From an uncultured bacterium (lineage in GTDB: Bacteria > Cyanobacteriota > Vampirovibrionia > Gastranaerophilales > Gastranaerophilaceae), in the NCBI GenBank assembly GCA_949300485.1, contig CASGEL010000014.1, positions 21,852 through 85,851 of the forward strand: DNA of 64,000 nucleotides, read 5' to 3'. Positions 1 through 8,834 of the stretch are shown here, in pieces (position 1 is the first letter of the stretch; each line of letters opens with the position of its first letter). Made by a program: the position numbers and the translations under genes. The notes under the pieces are model-generated. The model was not told the origin of the DNA. It saw nothing but the letters and a program-made list of their open reading frames with translations, and searched no databases.

Positions 1-1379
1 ATTTAAGACGCGAACCTATGTTATCAAAACTTGTTATGCGCCATAATATAGTTCAAGCAATAAGAAATTATTTAAATAATCTTGATTTTTTGGAAGTGGA
101 AACACCTATCTTAATTAAGACAACTCCGGAAGGTGCAAGAGATTACTTAGTACCATCAAGAGTTCAGGAAGGTAAGTTTTATGCTCTTCCTCAATCTCCG
201 CAAATATTCAAGCAGTTATTAATGGTTGGCGGAATTGAAAGATACTACCAAATTGCAAAATGCTTCAGAGATGAAGATTTAAGAGCGGACAGACAGCCGG
301 AATTTACTCAAGTAGACTTAGAAATGTCATTTGTTGAACAACAAGATGTTATCAAAGTCGTAGAAGGATTGATTGTTGATGCATTTAAAGCTGCAGGAGT
401 TGAAGTTAAACCTCCGTTTAGACAAATTCCATGGCAAGAAGCTATGGACAGATTTGGCTCTGATAAACCTGATACAAGATTTGGTTTAGAACTATTTGAT
501 ATCGGAGATATCATCTTACAGTCAGAATTCCAAATCGTTAAAAACACATTGGAAAACGGCGGTATAGTTAGAGGTATCAGAATTCCTGGCGGAGCTAAAT
601 ATTCGAGAAAAGAAATTGATGATATCACAAAACTTGCTGTATCTTTCGGAGCTAAAGCTTTGGCTAACATTATTTACAACGAAGACGGCAGTGCAAAATC
701 TCCTGTTCTTAAATTCGTAACAGAAGAACAAGCTAAACAAATTCAAGAAAGAGCTCAAGCTCAACCTGGAGATATAATTTTCTTTGTTGCGGATAAACCA
801 AAATTAGTTTACGACATTATGGGAAGATTAAGACTATACTTTGGTAAATCATTAAACTTAATTGATGAATCAAAACATGATTTACTATGGGTTGTAGATT
901 TCCCAATGTTTGAATGGAGCGATGAAGAAGGCAGATTTATGGCAATGCACCATCCGTTCACTTCTCCAAACCTTGAAGACCTTGATAAACTGGATTCAGG
1001 AGATTTAGGAAATGTTAAATCTATAGCTTACGATATCGTTTATAACGGTACAGAATTAGGAGGAGGATCTGTCAGAATACACTCTTCCGAAGTTCAACAG
1101 AAAATATTTAAAGCGTTAGGCTTAACTGAAGAAGAAGCAAAAGAAAAATTCGGATTTATGGTGAATGCTCTGCAATACGGTACACCGCCTCATGCAGGTT
1201 TAGCTATAGGTTTAGACAGACTTGTTGCATTATTAGCAAGAACGGACTCAATCAGAGATGTTATTGCATTCCCTAAAAACGCAAGTGCAAAAGATTTAAT
1301 GAGTGATGCTCCTGGAACTGCTTCTATTCAGCAGCTTAGAGAATTACACATCAAAAGCACAGCTAACTTAGGTAAATAA
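1..1379 (+). CDS. aspS: Aspartyl-tRNA synthetase, 5'-truncated by the window
   Basis: Charges tRNA-Asp with aspartate in the cytoplasm. The reading frame is open to base 3 (residues LRREP before the first Met at 18), so the gene starts outside the window and the N-terminal OB-fold is missing; about 458 of the usual ~590 residues are visible. Counting from Met 18, class II motif 1 lies near residues 24-48, motif 2 at about 82-100 (FRDEDLRADRQPEFTQVD), and motif 3 at about 394-420 (GLDR...R). The roughly 150-residue GAD insertion between motifs 2 and 3 marks the bacterial type. I cannot tell from this part whether it is discriminating or non-discriminating. A strong hairpin terminator follows directly. 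Confidence 0.96.
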   Translation, partial: LRREPMLSKLVMRHNIVQAIRNYLNNLDFLEVETPILIKTTPEGARDYLVPSRVQEGKFYALPQSPQIFKQLLMVGGIERYYQIAKCFRDEDLRADRQPEFTQVDLEMSFVEQQDVIKVVEGLIVDAFKAAGVEVKPPFRQIPWQEAMDRFGSDKPDTRFGLELFDIGDIILQSEFQIVKNTLENGGIVRGIRIPGGAKYSRKEIDDITKLAVSFGAKALANIIYNEDGSAKSPVLKFVTEEQAKQIQERAQAQPGDIIFFVADKPKLVYDIMGRLRLYFGKSLNLIDESKHDLLWVVDFPMFEWSDEEGRFMAMHHPFTSPNLEDLDKLDSGDLGNVKSIAYDIVYNGTELGGGSVRIHSSEVQQKIFKALGLTEEEAKEKFGFMVNALQYGTPPHAGLAIGLDRLVALLARTDSIRDVIAFPKNASAKDLMSDAPGTASIQQLRELHIKSTANLGK

Positions 1380-1407
1380 AAAATAAAAAATAAAATAATT
1401 AAACAAA

Positions 1408-1440
1408 AAAACCTTTAAGCATTAAGCTTAAAGGTTTTTC
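1408..1440. terminator. Bidirectional rho-independent terminator between aspS and the zinc-ribbon gene
   Basis: Perfect 10-bp stem, 1411-1420 with 1426-1435, and a 5-nt loop. An A-run precedes it and a T-run follows, so it can stop transcripts from both convergent genes. Confidence 0.85.
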
Positions 1441-1531
1441 CTTTTCTTCATTTTCAGCTCCCGATTCCATAATAGGCAGTTTTTTATATGTTTATATATT
1501 GAATCTCCAATATCTCGACAAAAATTTGCTA

Positions 1532-1819
1532 TTACAAATTATCTTTTATAAATCTATGAGCATCAATTACATCATCATAAGATATAGGTTCAGGACCATC
1601 AACAATTTCCAAGGGTAAATGTTTATCAGATTTTCTGTTATAATTCAGAACGATTTTACCAAAGTCTTTCCCACAGTTTACGCATGATAAACTACAAAGC
1701 AAAATATCGCAATCCTGCTCTAAAAATTTTATAGAATTTATAGAAAATTCATTTTTGCAACGAGAGCAACAAAGATTTGCAAATAGTGATTTTACGTCAT
1801 TTTGAGTAAGCTTTTTCAT
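1532..1819 (-). CDS. Small zinc-ribbon-like hypothetical protein
   Basis: A 95-residue protein of unknown function. It has two CxxC pairs, CSRC near residues 19-22 and CVNC near 46-49, as in a four-cysteine zinc ribbon, with an extra cysteine beside each pair. The C-terminal third (PISYDDVIDAHRFIKDNL) is hydrophilic and probably helical. No signal peptide or membrane segment is seen. The ATG has no Shine-Dalgarno; a TAAAAT hexamer ends six bases upstream (1826-1831), which suggests a leaderless mRNA. It stands alone, converging on aspS. I do not recognise the family; a nucleic-acid or protein-binding role is only a guess from the metal site. Confidence 0.7.
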   Translation of the reverse strand: MKKLTQNDVKSLFANLCCSRCKNEFSINSIKFLEQDCDILLCSLSCVNCGKDFGKIVLNYNRKSDKHLPLEIVDGPEPISYDDVIDAHRFIKDNL

Positions 1820-1825
1820 ATCAAT

Positions 1826-1831
1826 ATTTTA
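1826..1831 (-). promoter_or_regulatory. -10 box of a leaderless promoter
   Basis: TAAAAT on the minus strand followed by exactly six bases and the ATG of the zinc-ribbon gene; no ribosome binding site lies between. Confidence 0.5.
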
Positions 1832-1928
1832 TATTAAGTTTTGTAAATATTTCAACTGTTTAAAGTATTAATTGTTATTTTACATCAAAAAATGGGATTA
1901 ATATATATGAACCCAAAGGAGGTTTATC

Positions 1929-2021
1929 ATGGCTATTAATCTGATCCTATTCGGTTTTATCGTGTACACCGCATTGATTGTTGTACCAAGCATTTGGGAA
2001 GAATTAACTGCTGAAGGCTAA
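1929..2021 (+). CDS. 30-residue single-pass membrane microprotein
   Basis: The short frame encodes 30 residues: a hydrophobic stretch (INLILFGFIVYTALIVV), then PSIWEELTAEG. It is preceded by a near-perfect Shine-Dalgarno (AAAGGAGG, 1916-1923) at normal spacing, the strongest ribosome binding site in this part of the window and the main reason to believe it is translated. Predicted as one transmembrane helix with a short acidic tail. It lies alone between a minus-strand gene and mnmG. Its size and layout recall small subunits of membrane complexes, but no specific family is recognised. Confidence 0.6.
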   Translation: MAINLILFGFIVYTALIVVPSIWEELTAEG

Positions 2022-2120
2022 TCCTCACCAAAAGACAAAAAGCGATACCGCTGATAGTAAAATTTTTAAATTCGTTTTTGCCAATTAAGAGAGTTTGAGT
2101 TTCATTTAGTGTTTAAAATA

Positions 2121-2208
2121 CGTTTATTAGATAAACGGTTAATTTGTTGTGGGAAAAATTACTAAACTTAACATCAAAAGCCCTTAAAATAAACGGTTAA
2201 ATTTGTTT
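2121..2208 (+). repeat. Inverted and direct repeat upstream of mnmG
   Basis: A perfect inverted repeat CGTTTAT-TAG-ATAAACG (2121-2137) overlaps the first of two copies of ATAAACGGTTAA (2131-2142 and 2189-2200), each followed by a TTTGTT-like sequence. The second copy ends about 13 bases before the mnmG -10 box. It looks like paired operator sites; the binding protein is unknown. Confidence 0.5.
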
Positions 2209-2212
2209 GCTC

Positions 2213-2218
2213 TATAAT
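2213..2218 (+). promoter_or_regulatory. -10 box of the leaderless mnmG promoter
   Basis: TATAAT, six bases, then the ATG at 2225. Transcription would start at or next to the A of the start codon, and no Shine-Dalgarno is present. Confidence 0.6.
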
Positions 2219-2224
2219 ATAATT

Positions 2225-4108
2225 ATGGATTATTTAAACAATAAATTTGACATAATTATCGTAGGGGCGGGACACGCCGGCTGTGAAGCGACTTTAGCCT
2301 GTGCAAAACTCGGATTGAAAGTGTTACTTTGTACACTTAATCTTGAAAATATTGCATTACAACCTTGTAATCCTGCTGTTGGAGGCCCTGCAAAATCAAC
2401 ATTGGTTAGAGAAATCGATGCATTAGGCGGGGTAATGGGTGAAGTTACGGATGCAACTTACCTGCAGATGAAAGTTTTAAATTCATCAAAAGGCCCTGCA
2501 GTACGAGCTTTGCGCGCCCAATCAGACAAGGCGGAATATTCAAGATATATGAGAAATCTTATCGAAAGCAATGAAAACATATATCTTAAACAATGCTGTA
2601 TAACAGAGTTAAAAGTTGAGAATGATACAATAACAGGGGCGATTGATGAATTTGGCGTTGAATACAGCGCAAGAGCCGTTGTACTAACGACAGGAACATC
2701 GCTGGAAGGTAAAATTTTTGTAGGCCTGCGCTCATACAGTGCAGGAAGACTCGGAGAGCAAGCCGCAATAGGTTTATCTGATTCTTTGCACAAATTAGGA
2801 ATACAAACAAAGAAATTAAAAACAGGAACTCCTGCAAGGGTGGACAAAAGAACAATAGATTATTCAAAAATGACAATTCAACCGGGTGATGATGAATTAA
2901 GTTTCTTTTCTTTTAAACCCAATCGCCCTGTCAGGAAAACTTATCCTTGCTACTTAACAAGAACAAATGAAGAAACGCACAAAATAATTAGAGAAAACCT
3001 TGATAAATCACCTATGTATCAGGGACTTATCCATGGCGTCGGCCCAAGGTACTGCCCTTCTATTGAAGATAAAATAGTAAGATTTGCATCAAATCCATCA
3101 CACCATATATTTATTGAACCTGAAGGACTTGGCACCTATGAAACTTATATTCAAGGATTTTCAACAAGTTTACCTGCAGATGTTCAGGTTAGAATGATAA
3201 GAAGTCTTCCGGGATTAGAAAAAGCTCATATTATAAAACCTGCTTATGCAGTTGAATACGATTATGTTCCTGCAGTTCAAACAACACATTCTCTTATGTC
3301 TAAACAAATCAAAGGATTATTCTTTGCAGGACAAATTAACGGTACAAGCGGATACGAAGAAGCAGCAGCTCAAGGACTCATAGCAGGAATAAATGCATTC
3401 AATTTCCTTAATAACTCTGAAATGCTTGAACTTTCAAGAAGTTCATCTTATACAGGAACGTTAATTGACGATCTTGTGACAAAAGATATTCAAGATCCTT
3501 ACAGAATGCTTACATCTCGCTCAGAATACCGATTATTATTAAGGCAGGATAACGCAGATGAAAGACTAACACCTATAGGACATAAAATCGGATTAATCGA
3601 TGATGAACAGTTTGCAAGATTTACAAACAAACAAAAACTTATTCATGAGGAAAAACAGCGTCTTGAAAATGTAAAAATTCCGCCAACAGAAGAGGTAAAT
3701 GAAATTCTGTATAAGTACGAAGAACATATTGACAGAGGCATCAGGGCTTCTGAATTACTGAAAAGACCCAATATTACATACAGGGTTATTCAAGAGCTGG
3801 ACGAATCGACAAAAGCTCTAAATATTTCAAAAGAAGTTTATGAACAAATTGAAGTTATAATTAAATATGACGGATACATAAAAAGACAAGAAGAACAGGT
3901 TGATCAGGCTGGAAAACTTGAAAAATTCAAAATCCCTGATAATATTGACTATTCTAAAATTGACCATATTTCATCAGAAACAAAAGAAAAACTGGAAAAA
4001 ATCAGGCCCAAAACCCTAGCTCAAGCCTCAAGAATAGGTGGGGTCAAACCTGCAGATATTTCGATATTAATGGTTATGCTTGACAGAAATACAATAGCTA
4101 AGAAATAA
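2225..4108 (+). CDS. mnmG: tRNA uridine-5-carboxymethylaminomethyl modification enzyme MnmG (GidA)
   Basis: With MnmE it installs the cmnm5 group on wobble U34 of certain tRNAs, using FAD and a folate one-carbon donor. The first 20 residues hold the FAD Rossmann motif IIIVGAGHAGCEAT. Further family signatures are the N-terminal NPAVGGPAKSTLVREID, KTGTPARVD in the middle, and the ASRIGGVKPADI motif in the helical C-terminal domain. Length from the ATG at 2225 is 627 residues, typical for the family; the frame extends to a TTG at 2207 but that would lie inside the promoter. Its last 11 bases overlap tail-to-tail with the convergent formyltransferase gene. mnmE is not in the window. Confidence 0.97.
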   Translation: MDYLNNKFDIIIVGAGHAGCEATLACAKLGLKVLLCTLNLENIALQPCNPAVGGPAKSTLVREIDALGGVMGEVTDATYLQMKVLNSSKGPAVRALRAQSDKAEYSRYMRNLIESNENIYLKQCCITELKVENDTITGAIDEFGVEYSARAVVLTTGTSLEGKIFVGLRSYSAGRLGEQAAIGLSDSLHKLGIQTKKLKTGTPARVDKRTIDYSKMTIQPGDDELSFFSFKPNRPVRKTYPCYLTRTNEETHKIIRENLDKSPMYQGLIHGVGPRYCPSIEDKIVRFASNPSHHIFIEPEGLGTYETYIQGFSTSLPADVQVRMIRSLPGLEKAHIIKPAYAVEYDYVPAVQTTHSLMSKQIKGLFFAGQINGTSGYEEAAAQGLIAGINAFNFLNNSEMLELSRSSSYTGTLIDDLVTKDIQDPYRMLTSRSEYRLLLRQDNADERLTPIGHKIGLIDDEQFARFTNKQKLIHEEKQRLENVKIPPTEEVNEILYKYEEHIDRGIRASELLKRPNITYRVIQELDESTKALNISKEVYEQIEVIIKYDGYIKRQEEQVDQAGKLEKFKIPDNIDYSKIDHISSETKEKLEKIRPKTLAQASRIGGVKPADISILMVMLDRNTIAKK

Positions 4109-5051
4109 CCCGAACATTATTTGCTATATATTTTTCTGTCTTTGACTCTGAAGATTTATACAATTTTAATTCTGAAAATCGTATCGCCTTATTATCTTTA
4201 CAAACAATAGTTAAAGATAAACGTTCAGGATTTTTGGCAATAATATCACCTGGTCTAGTTTTTCCAATATCTTCCAACAATATTTGGAAATTATACGGAT
4301 TAACAATAAAAAACTTGTCATTATGAACAATATAACAAGGCAAAAACGGATGCAAAGCCCTTATTGTACGAGAAATTTCGTCTGATGTTTGATAAGTAAA
4401 ATCCAGCATTTTTTCTTCACCTGAAATATTTGGATAATACGTAGCGTATTTTTCACTTTGAGTAATAGGTGTAATAATTTTATTATCTAAATCCTTTATA
4501 AAATCGCTGACTAATTTTCTTGCGACCCTGACAGACTTTTCTCTCAATTCTTTTGAGGTATCAGTATCTAAAATTTCTATCTTTTCTTGAGATAGAATTG
4601 CACCGCTGTCATAGTGTTCATCCATTAAATGTAAAGTAACACCGGAAAATTTTTCACCGTTTAGAATAGTTTGAAGGTATGGATTAGGGCCTCTATACTT
4701 AGGCAGTAATGAAGGATGTACATTAACCGTTGCAATTTTAGGAATATTAAATGTTTCTTTTTTTATACGCTCTTTCCAGGTTCCAACAAGTATCAAATCA
4801 ACGTTTAATGTCAGCATTAACTTTCTAAAATCTTTTGAATTTGCAGACTTCATTCTTATTTGATTAACTTTTGTCTGCTTTAACAATGTTACAACAGGAT
4901 CAGGACAAAAGAAATCCCGAAAAAATAATTTAACAGGATTAGTGCAGGTTTGTTCATAACGAAAAACACCAACAATTTCAGCCCCTGCATCAATTGCACC
5001 AAGAACCAGATTTGCCAGCATTAAACCTTTGCCTAAAATAACAACCTTCAT
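4098..5051 (-). CDS. Formyltransferase family protein, probably methionyl-tRNA formyltransferase
   Basis: Formyl-transfer enzyme that uses 10-formyl-tetrahydrofolate. The N-terminal Rossmann part begins MKVVILGKG. The active-site signature is present: Asn-His in VNVHPSLLPKYRGPNP and Asp in MDEHYDSGAIL. A C-terminal OB-like domain completes 317 residues, the usual Fmt length. The SLLPxxRG motif fits Fmt, but the surrounding sequence also resembles sugar N-formyltransferases (ArnA/WekD type), so the tRNA role is probable, not certain. The ATG at 5051 is chosen because TATAAT ends six bases upstream (leaderless); an upstream in-frame start at 5090 would lie in the promoter. Confidence 0.75.
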   Translation of the reverse strand: MKVVILGKGLMLANLVLGAIDAGAEIVGVFRYEQTCTNPVKLFFRDFFCPDPVVTLLKQTKVNQIRMKSANSKDFRKLMLTLNVDLILVGTWKERIKKETFNIPKIATVNVHPSLLPKYRGPNPYLQTILNGEKFSGVTLHLMDEHYDSGAILSQEKIEILDTDTSKELREKSVRVARKLVSDFIKDLDNKIITPITQSEKYATYYPNISGEEKMLDFTYQTSDEISRTIRALHPFLPCYIVHNDKFFIVNPYNFQILLEDIGKTRPGDIIAKNPERLSLTIVCKDNKAIRFSELKLYKSSESKTEKYIANNVRVIS

Positions 5052-5057
5052 ACAAAT

Positions 5058-5063
5058 ATTATA
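5058..5063 (-). promoter_or_regulatory. -10 box of the leaderless formyltransferase promoter
   Basis: TATAAT, six bases, ATG on the minus strand. A TTACAA at -35 distance (spacer 18) falls inside the terminator hairpin of the upstream gene. Confidence 0.55.
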
Positions 5064-5067
5064 AAAT

Positions 5068-5103
5068 AAAAAGTTCCGCAATTGTAACAATCGGGAACTT
5101 TTT
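5068..5103. terminator. Hairpin terminator downstream of the 289-aa membrane protein
   Basis: A 10-bp stem (5068-5077 with 5094-5103), with a smaller inner stem ATTG/CAAT, is bounded by A- and T-runs. It overlaps the promoter of the next gene. Confidence 0.75.
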
Positions 5104-5142
5104 AAATTTATATTAAGTAAATTCTATAAAATTTGAGAATTA

Positions 5143-6012
5143 TTAGACTACAGAATACTCATCATCCGCTAAAATTTCTTCATTAGCAAGCTTTTCACGT
5201 ACCTGAGCCTGAGCATCTTTTAATTCTTCATAACCTTTCACAACTTCTCTTGCTTTTACATTCTGGTGATTAAATGAATGAGCAATACTTGAACATATTA
5301 ACAAAATAGGACCGTAATCAATTACACCTTTAGCAAAATTCTTAATTGCAGAAGGAACTTTTGCCAATTTTTCAGAAGTCCAATTTAAAATCTTGCTATT
5401 ATTTAATTTATCACTAACCTTAGCAATTGTTCTTAGTTCTTTTGTTGAGAATGTCTTAGAAAGAGTACCTGATGCTTTTGGCATCATCTTATTAACTAAT
5501 TTAGAAATTCCCTTACCTGCTAAGAATATAGCACCTATACTAGCTCCGATTGTGGCAATAGTAGATGCAATAGGGTGTTTTTCAGAAAATTCTCTTACTG
5601 TAGGACTTGCTTTATCTAGTTGTCTTTTACCACCGAAGATTACATCAATCATAGCAAAAGTTCCTGCCCATGACAAAGCTGATGCTGCAAAATTACCTAA
5701 TCGTAATGCTCTTGATGAATTTACAAGACCTTTTGCACTTAATGCTTTAAGCGGATTTTTAACAGCTGCTGCCAAACCAGCGGCTAAAGGAATACTGTAA
5801 TATAAAGCATTTGAAATTCTCTTATGCTTCTTATCATTAACACTATAAGAAGCCTTCATATAAGCAAGCTGTCTTAAAGATTGGTCATCCATATCAGCAA
5901 ATTGTTCAAGAGCTTCACGTTCTATAGCTCTTTGACGTTCAGCCTTACTGCGTCTGTGACCAAAAGACTGCTGCGGTTCAACGGTTCTGGAAGAAAGAGA
6001 ATTAACTTGCAT
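5143..6012 (-). CDS. Lineage-specific membrane protein with N-terminal SFGHRR motif
   Basis: A 289-residue protein of unknown function. The N-terminus is polar and carries the short motif SFGHRRSK at residues 16-23. Several hydrophobic, glycine/alanine-rich helices follow near residues 70-85, 105-125, 145-170 and 235-250, so it is probably an inner-membrane or membrane-associated protein; the C-terminus is charged and helical. No classical signal peptide is seen. Start is supported by AGGTG a few bases upstream of the ATG. It is divergent from mtaB. Its style resembles the 346-aa and 853-aa proteins at 13.6-17.2 kb, which suggests a lineage-restricted class. Confidence 0.6.
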   Translation of the reverse strand: MQVNSLSSRTVEPQQSFGHRRSKAERQRAIEREALEQFADMDDQSLRQLAYMKASYSVNDKKHKRISNALYYSIPLAAGLAAAVKNPLKALSAKGLVNSSRALRLGNFAASALSWAGTFAMIDVIFGGKRQLDKASPTVREFSEKHPIASTIATIGASIGAIFLAGKGISKLVNKMMPKASGTLSKTFSTKELRTIAKVSDKLNNSKILNWTSEKLAKVPSAIKNFAKGVIDYGPILLICSSIAHSFNHQNVKAREVVKGYEELKDAQAQVREKLANEEILADDEYSVV

Positions 6013-6126
6013 AAAACACCTTTACCTTTCACACTTTGATTATACACATGTTAAAACGGAAAGTAAATTTTTTTGCTATTTTAATAACATAAATACACAA
6101 ATATTTACAATTAATTTTATTTTTAA

Positions 6127-6132
6127 TATTAT
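6127..6132 (+). promoter_or_regulatory. -10 box of a leaderless mtaB promoter
   Basis: TATTAT, seven bases, ATG at 6140; no Shine-Dalgarno. Confidence 0.45.
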
Positions 6133-6139
6133 TTAAATT

Positions 6140-7423
6140 ATGAAAAAATTTTATATCCACACAATGGGCTGTAAATCCAACCAATTCGAAAGCTCTATAA
6201 TTGAAGAAAATCTTGAAAAAAACGGACTGGAAAAAGTTAATAATATAAAAGAAGCAGACATATTTATACTTAACTCCTGCTCTGTTACTCATAAAAGTGA
6301 TAATGAAGCATTTTATCATCTTAGAGCTGCAAAGCATAAAAACAAGCATATAATAAATATTCTGACAGGCTGTATTGCACAAATTGAAAAAGAAAAATTG
6401 CTTGAATATGATTTTATTGATTATGTAATAGGAAATGATGAAAAATTACATATATACAACTACCTGTCAGCAGATAAACATTTCTGTGCAAAAGATATTA
6501 TGCAGCTTGATAAGTTCAATAAAGTAGAACTCCTTGATACAACAAAAACCAGAGCAAGCTTAAAAATTCAAGACGGATGCGACAACCGATGCTCATACTG
6601 TATTATATGGAAAGCAAGAGGTAAAAGCCGCAGTGCTGATATTGATTTTATAATAGACCAAATTAACAAATACTCAAAAAACGGATTTAAAGAAGTAATT
6701 TTAACAGGAATTCATATTGGACAGTGGGGAAAAGATATTAATCTGAATCTAATTGACCTGCTAAAAGAAATAGAAAACAGAACAACAATAGAAAGATACA
6801 GACTTGGATCGCTTAATCCAACTGAAATCACCGATGATCTGCTAAAATTTCTAAAATCTTCACCAAAATTTTGTCCGCACTTTCACCTGTCACTACAGTC
6901 TGCTAATGATAAAACGCTTAAATCTATGAATAGATTTTACAAAACAAAGGATTACCTGAAACTCATTGATAAAATCAATGAAACTTTCGAGTTACCGTTC
7001 TTAGGCAGTGATATTATTACAGGTTTTGCAGGTGAAACAGACGAAGACTTTGAAATAACTCGCAAAAATTTAGAAAGTTCGGGTCTGACTCAAATTCATA
7101 CGTTTCCATATTCAAAAAGAAACGGCACTATCGGAGCAGAAATGGAAAATCAAATTCCTGATGATATTAAAAATAAACGAGCTACAATAATTAAAGAAAT
7201 TTCAAAATTAAAGTATACAGAATTTGTTTCTAAAAATCTCGGAAAAACTTATGAAGCTTTGATTGAAAAACATAGAGATAAACATTCCGGATATTTAAAA
7301 GGTATAACGAAGAATTATCTTACTGTTCAAATCGATTCTGATAACGAAAATTTATACAATACCCAGGCTCAAGTAAAACTGACTAAATTTGAAAATAATA
7401 TAATCTACGGTGAACTTATTTAA
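6140..7423 (+). CDS. mtaB: tRNA methylthiotransferase MtaB (ms2t6A37)
   Basis: Radical-SAM enzyme that methylthiolates t6A37 of tRNAs reading ANN codons. The N-terminal UPF0004 domain (residues about 1-120) carries the three auxiliary-cluster cysteines in HTMGCKSNQ, NSCSVTH and LTGCIAQ. The radical SAM CxxxCxxC is CDNRCSYC near residue 147. ILTGIHIGQWG and the final TRAM-like domain place it with MtaB rather than MiaB or RimO. Length 427 is normal. It is a single gene with its own promoter and terminator, divergent from the 289-aa membrane protein and convergent with secY. Confidence 0.9.
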   Translation: MKKFYIHTMGCKSNQFESSIIEENLEKNGLEKVNNIKEADIFILNSCSVTHKSDNEAFYHLRAAKHKNKHIINILTGCIAQIEKEKLLEYDFIDYVIGNDEKLHIYNYLSADKHFCAKDIMQLDKFNKVELLDTTKTRASLKIQDGCDNRCSYCIIWKARGKSRSADIDFIIDQINKYSKNGFKEVILTGIHIGQWGKDINLNLIDLLKEIENRTTIERYRLGSLNPTEITDDLLKFLKSSPKFCPHFHLSLQSANDKTLKSMNRFYKTKDYLKLIDKINETFELPFLGSDIITGFAGETDEDFEITRKNLESSGLTQIHTFPYSKRNGTIGAEMENQIPDDIKNKRATIIKEISKLKYTEFVSKNLGKTYEALIEKHRDKHSGYLKGITKNYLTVQIDSDNENLYNTQAQVKLTKFENNIIYGELI

Positions 7424-7439
7424 ATACTATTAAACAGAT

Positions 7440-7475
7440 AAAAAGGATGAGTTTTAGTTTAACTCATCCTTTTTA
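7440..7475. terminator. Bidirectional terminator between mtaB and secY
   Basis: A stem of about 14 bp (AAAAAGGATGAGTT with its complement) and a short loop, A-rich before and T-rich after, shared by the two convergent genes. Confidence 0.85.
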
Positions 7476-7496
7476 AAATTATTCATTTACCAACCA

Positions 7497-8834
7497 CTAT
7501 TCTCTCAAGAAAGATTCATAATTTCTTGCTAATAAATGAGTTCTTACCTGATTGATTAAATCCAGCGCAACTCCGACCATAATGATCAAAGAAGTAGCAC
7601 CAATACCCTGCAAGGTTTCGATATGTGTAGCATAACTTGCAAATGACGGAATCAAAGCTATTATACCCAAACCAACAGCACCAATAAATGTAGTTTTAGA
7701 TAAGATTTTATCCAAAGCTTCTGCAGTAGGTTTGCCTGGTTTAATACCAGGAATTGATGAACCGTATTTTTTCAAGTTATCTGCAATATCTTTTGGCTGC
7801 ATGTTTGGCATAATTGATGCATAGAAGAAAGTCAATGCAATAATTAAACCTACATACAAAAGATAATACACAATACCGTCCGGACTTAAATAGTGATTTA
7901 ATGACACTACAAAGTTCTTTGCTGCCGCAGATTTGAAATCAGCCTGCCCGACTAAAGCTAAAATAGTAGACGGGAACAATAAAATCGCAATAGCAAAGAT
8001 GATAGGCATAACCCCACCCGGATTAAGTTTAAACGGAATAAATGAATTCATACCGCCGTAAACTTTATTACCAATCTGTCTTTTAGGATTAACAATAATA
8101 ACTTTTCTGACAGCTTCCTGCATAATAACAATAAGAATCATTGCCAAGAAAAATATAGTAAGTAATACTAAAAGACCTACCTGCATTTGGGAACTTGCCT
8201 TAACCAACTGAGCTGTTCTTGAAGCATATATAGGAATTCCTGATAAAATACCGCAAAAGATGATTAAAGAACCGCCATTTCCGATACCGTTTTCCGTAAT
8301 CAATTCAGAAATCCACATAACAAGAACAGCACCTGCTGTTAAAACACAAATTGAACTTGCATAAAATATATAATGATTTACCATCGGCATTATAGCACCC
8401 GGCAAATGGTGCAAGTACAACATAAAAATAAATGATTGGAATATAGCTAACACAACAGTAAATATTCTTGTATATTGTGATAGCTTTCTTCTGCCTGCTT
8501 CGCCCTCTTCTTTTTGCAGCTTTTCTAGAGCAGGAATGACTACAGAAACAAGCTGAACGATAATTGAAGATGTGATAAACGGTCCTATACCTAAAGCAAG
8601 AACTGAAACCTTACCCAAAGCACCGCCTGTGAACAAGTCCAAAAAACCAATGATATTATTACCCTGCGCAATATTTGCAAAGACTTCATTATTAATACCA
8701 TACAAAGGCATTTGAACTCCTAATCTCCACACTGCAATCATAATGAATGTAAAGATTATTTTCTGCTTCAAGCCTGAAGCATTCCACATAGACATCAAAT
8801 CTTCAGTTGTAGGCATTTTTACACCTTGTGCCAT
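7497..8834 (-). CDS. secY: Protein translocase subunit SecY
   Basis: Central channel of the Sec translocon in the inner membrane; exports unfolded preproteins and inserts membrane proteins. The 445-residue sequence has ten hydrophobic segments with the family signatures near TM2 (GIGPFITSSIIVQL) and TM4/5 (ITENGIGNGGSLIIFCGI), and the cytoplasmic loop QRQIGNKVYGG-like region (PKRQIGNKVYGGMNSFIPFK). Its ATG overlaps the rplO stop (8834), so the two are translationally coupled. It closes the ribosomal-protein operon; the usual adk-map-infA do not follow. Confidence 0.97.
   Translation of the reverse strand: MAQGVKMPTTEDLMSMWNASGLKQKIIFTFIMIAVWRLGVQMPLYGINNEVFANIAQGNNIIGFLDLFTGGALGKVSVLALGIGPFITSSIIVQLVSVVIPALEKLQKEEGEAGRRKLSQYTRIFTVVLAIFQSFIFMLYLHHLPGAIMPMVNHYIFYASSICVLTAGAVLVMWISELITENGIGNGGSLIIFCGILSGIPIYASRTAQLVKASSQMQVGLLVLLTIFFLAMILIVIMQEAVRKVIIVNPKRQIGNKVYGGMNSFIPFKLNPGGVMPIIFAIAILLFPSTILALVGQADFKSAAAKNFVVSLNHYLSPDGIVYYLLYVGLIIALTFFYASIMPNMQPKDIADNLKKYGSSIPGIKPGKPTAEALDKILSKTTFIGAVGLGIIALIPSFASYATHIETLQGIGATSLIIMVGVALDLINQVRTHLLARNYESFLRE

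Noticed and set aside
1929..2021. A photosystem small subunit (PsbX/PsbN-like)
   Set aside because: Only size and hydrophobicity fit; no specific residues of those families are present and no other photosynthesis genes are near.
2586..2876. Long minus-strand open frames inside mnmG and other genes (for example 2458-2847, 308-670)
   Set aside because: They lie fully inside well-supported genes on the other strand, lack ribosome binding sites, and have compositions typical of reversed codons.
4098..4108. Tail-to-tail 11-bp overlaps (mnmG/formyltransferase; 118-aa gene/nnrD) as an antisense control device
   Set aside because: Both happen to be 11 bp but the sequences differ and such short convergent overlaps are common in compact genomes.
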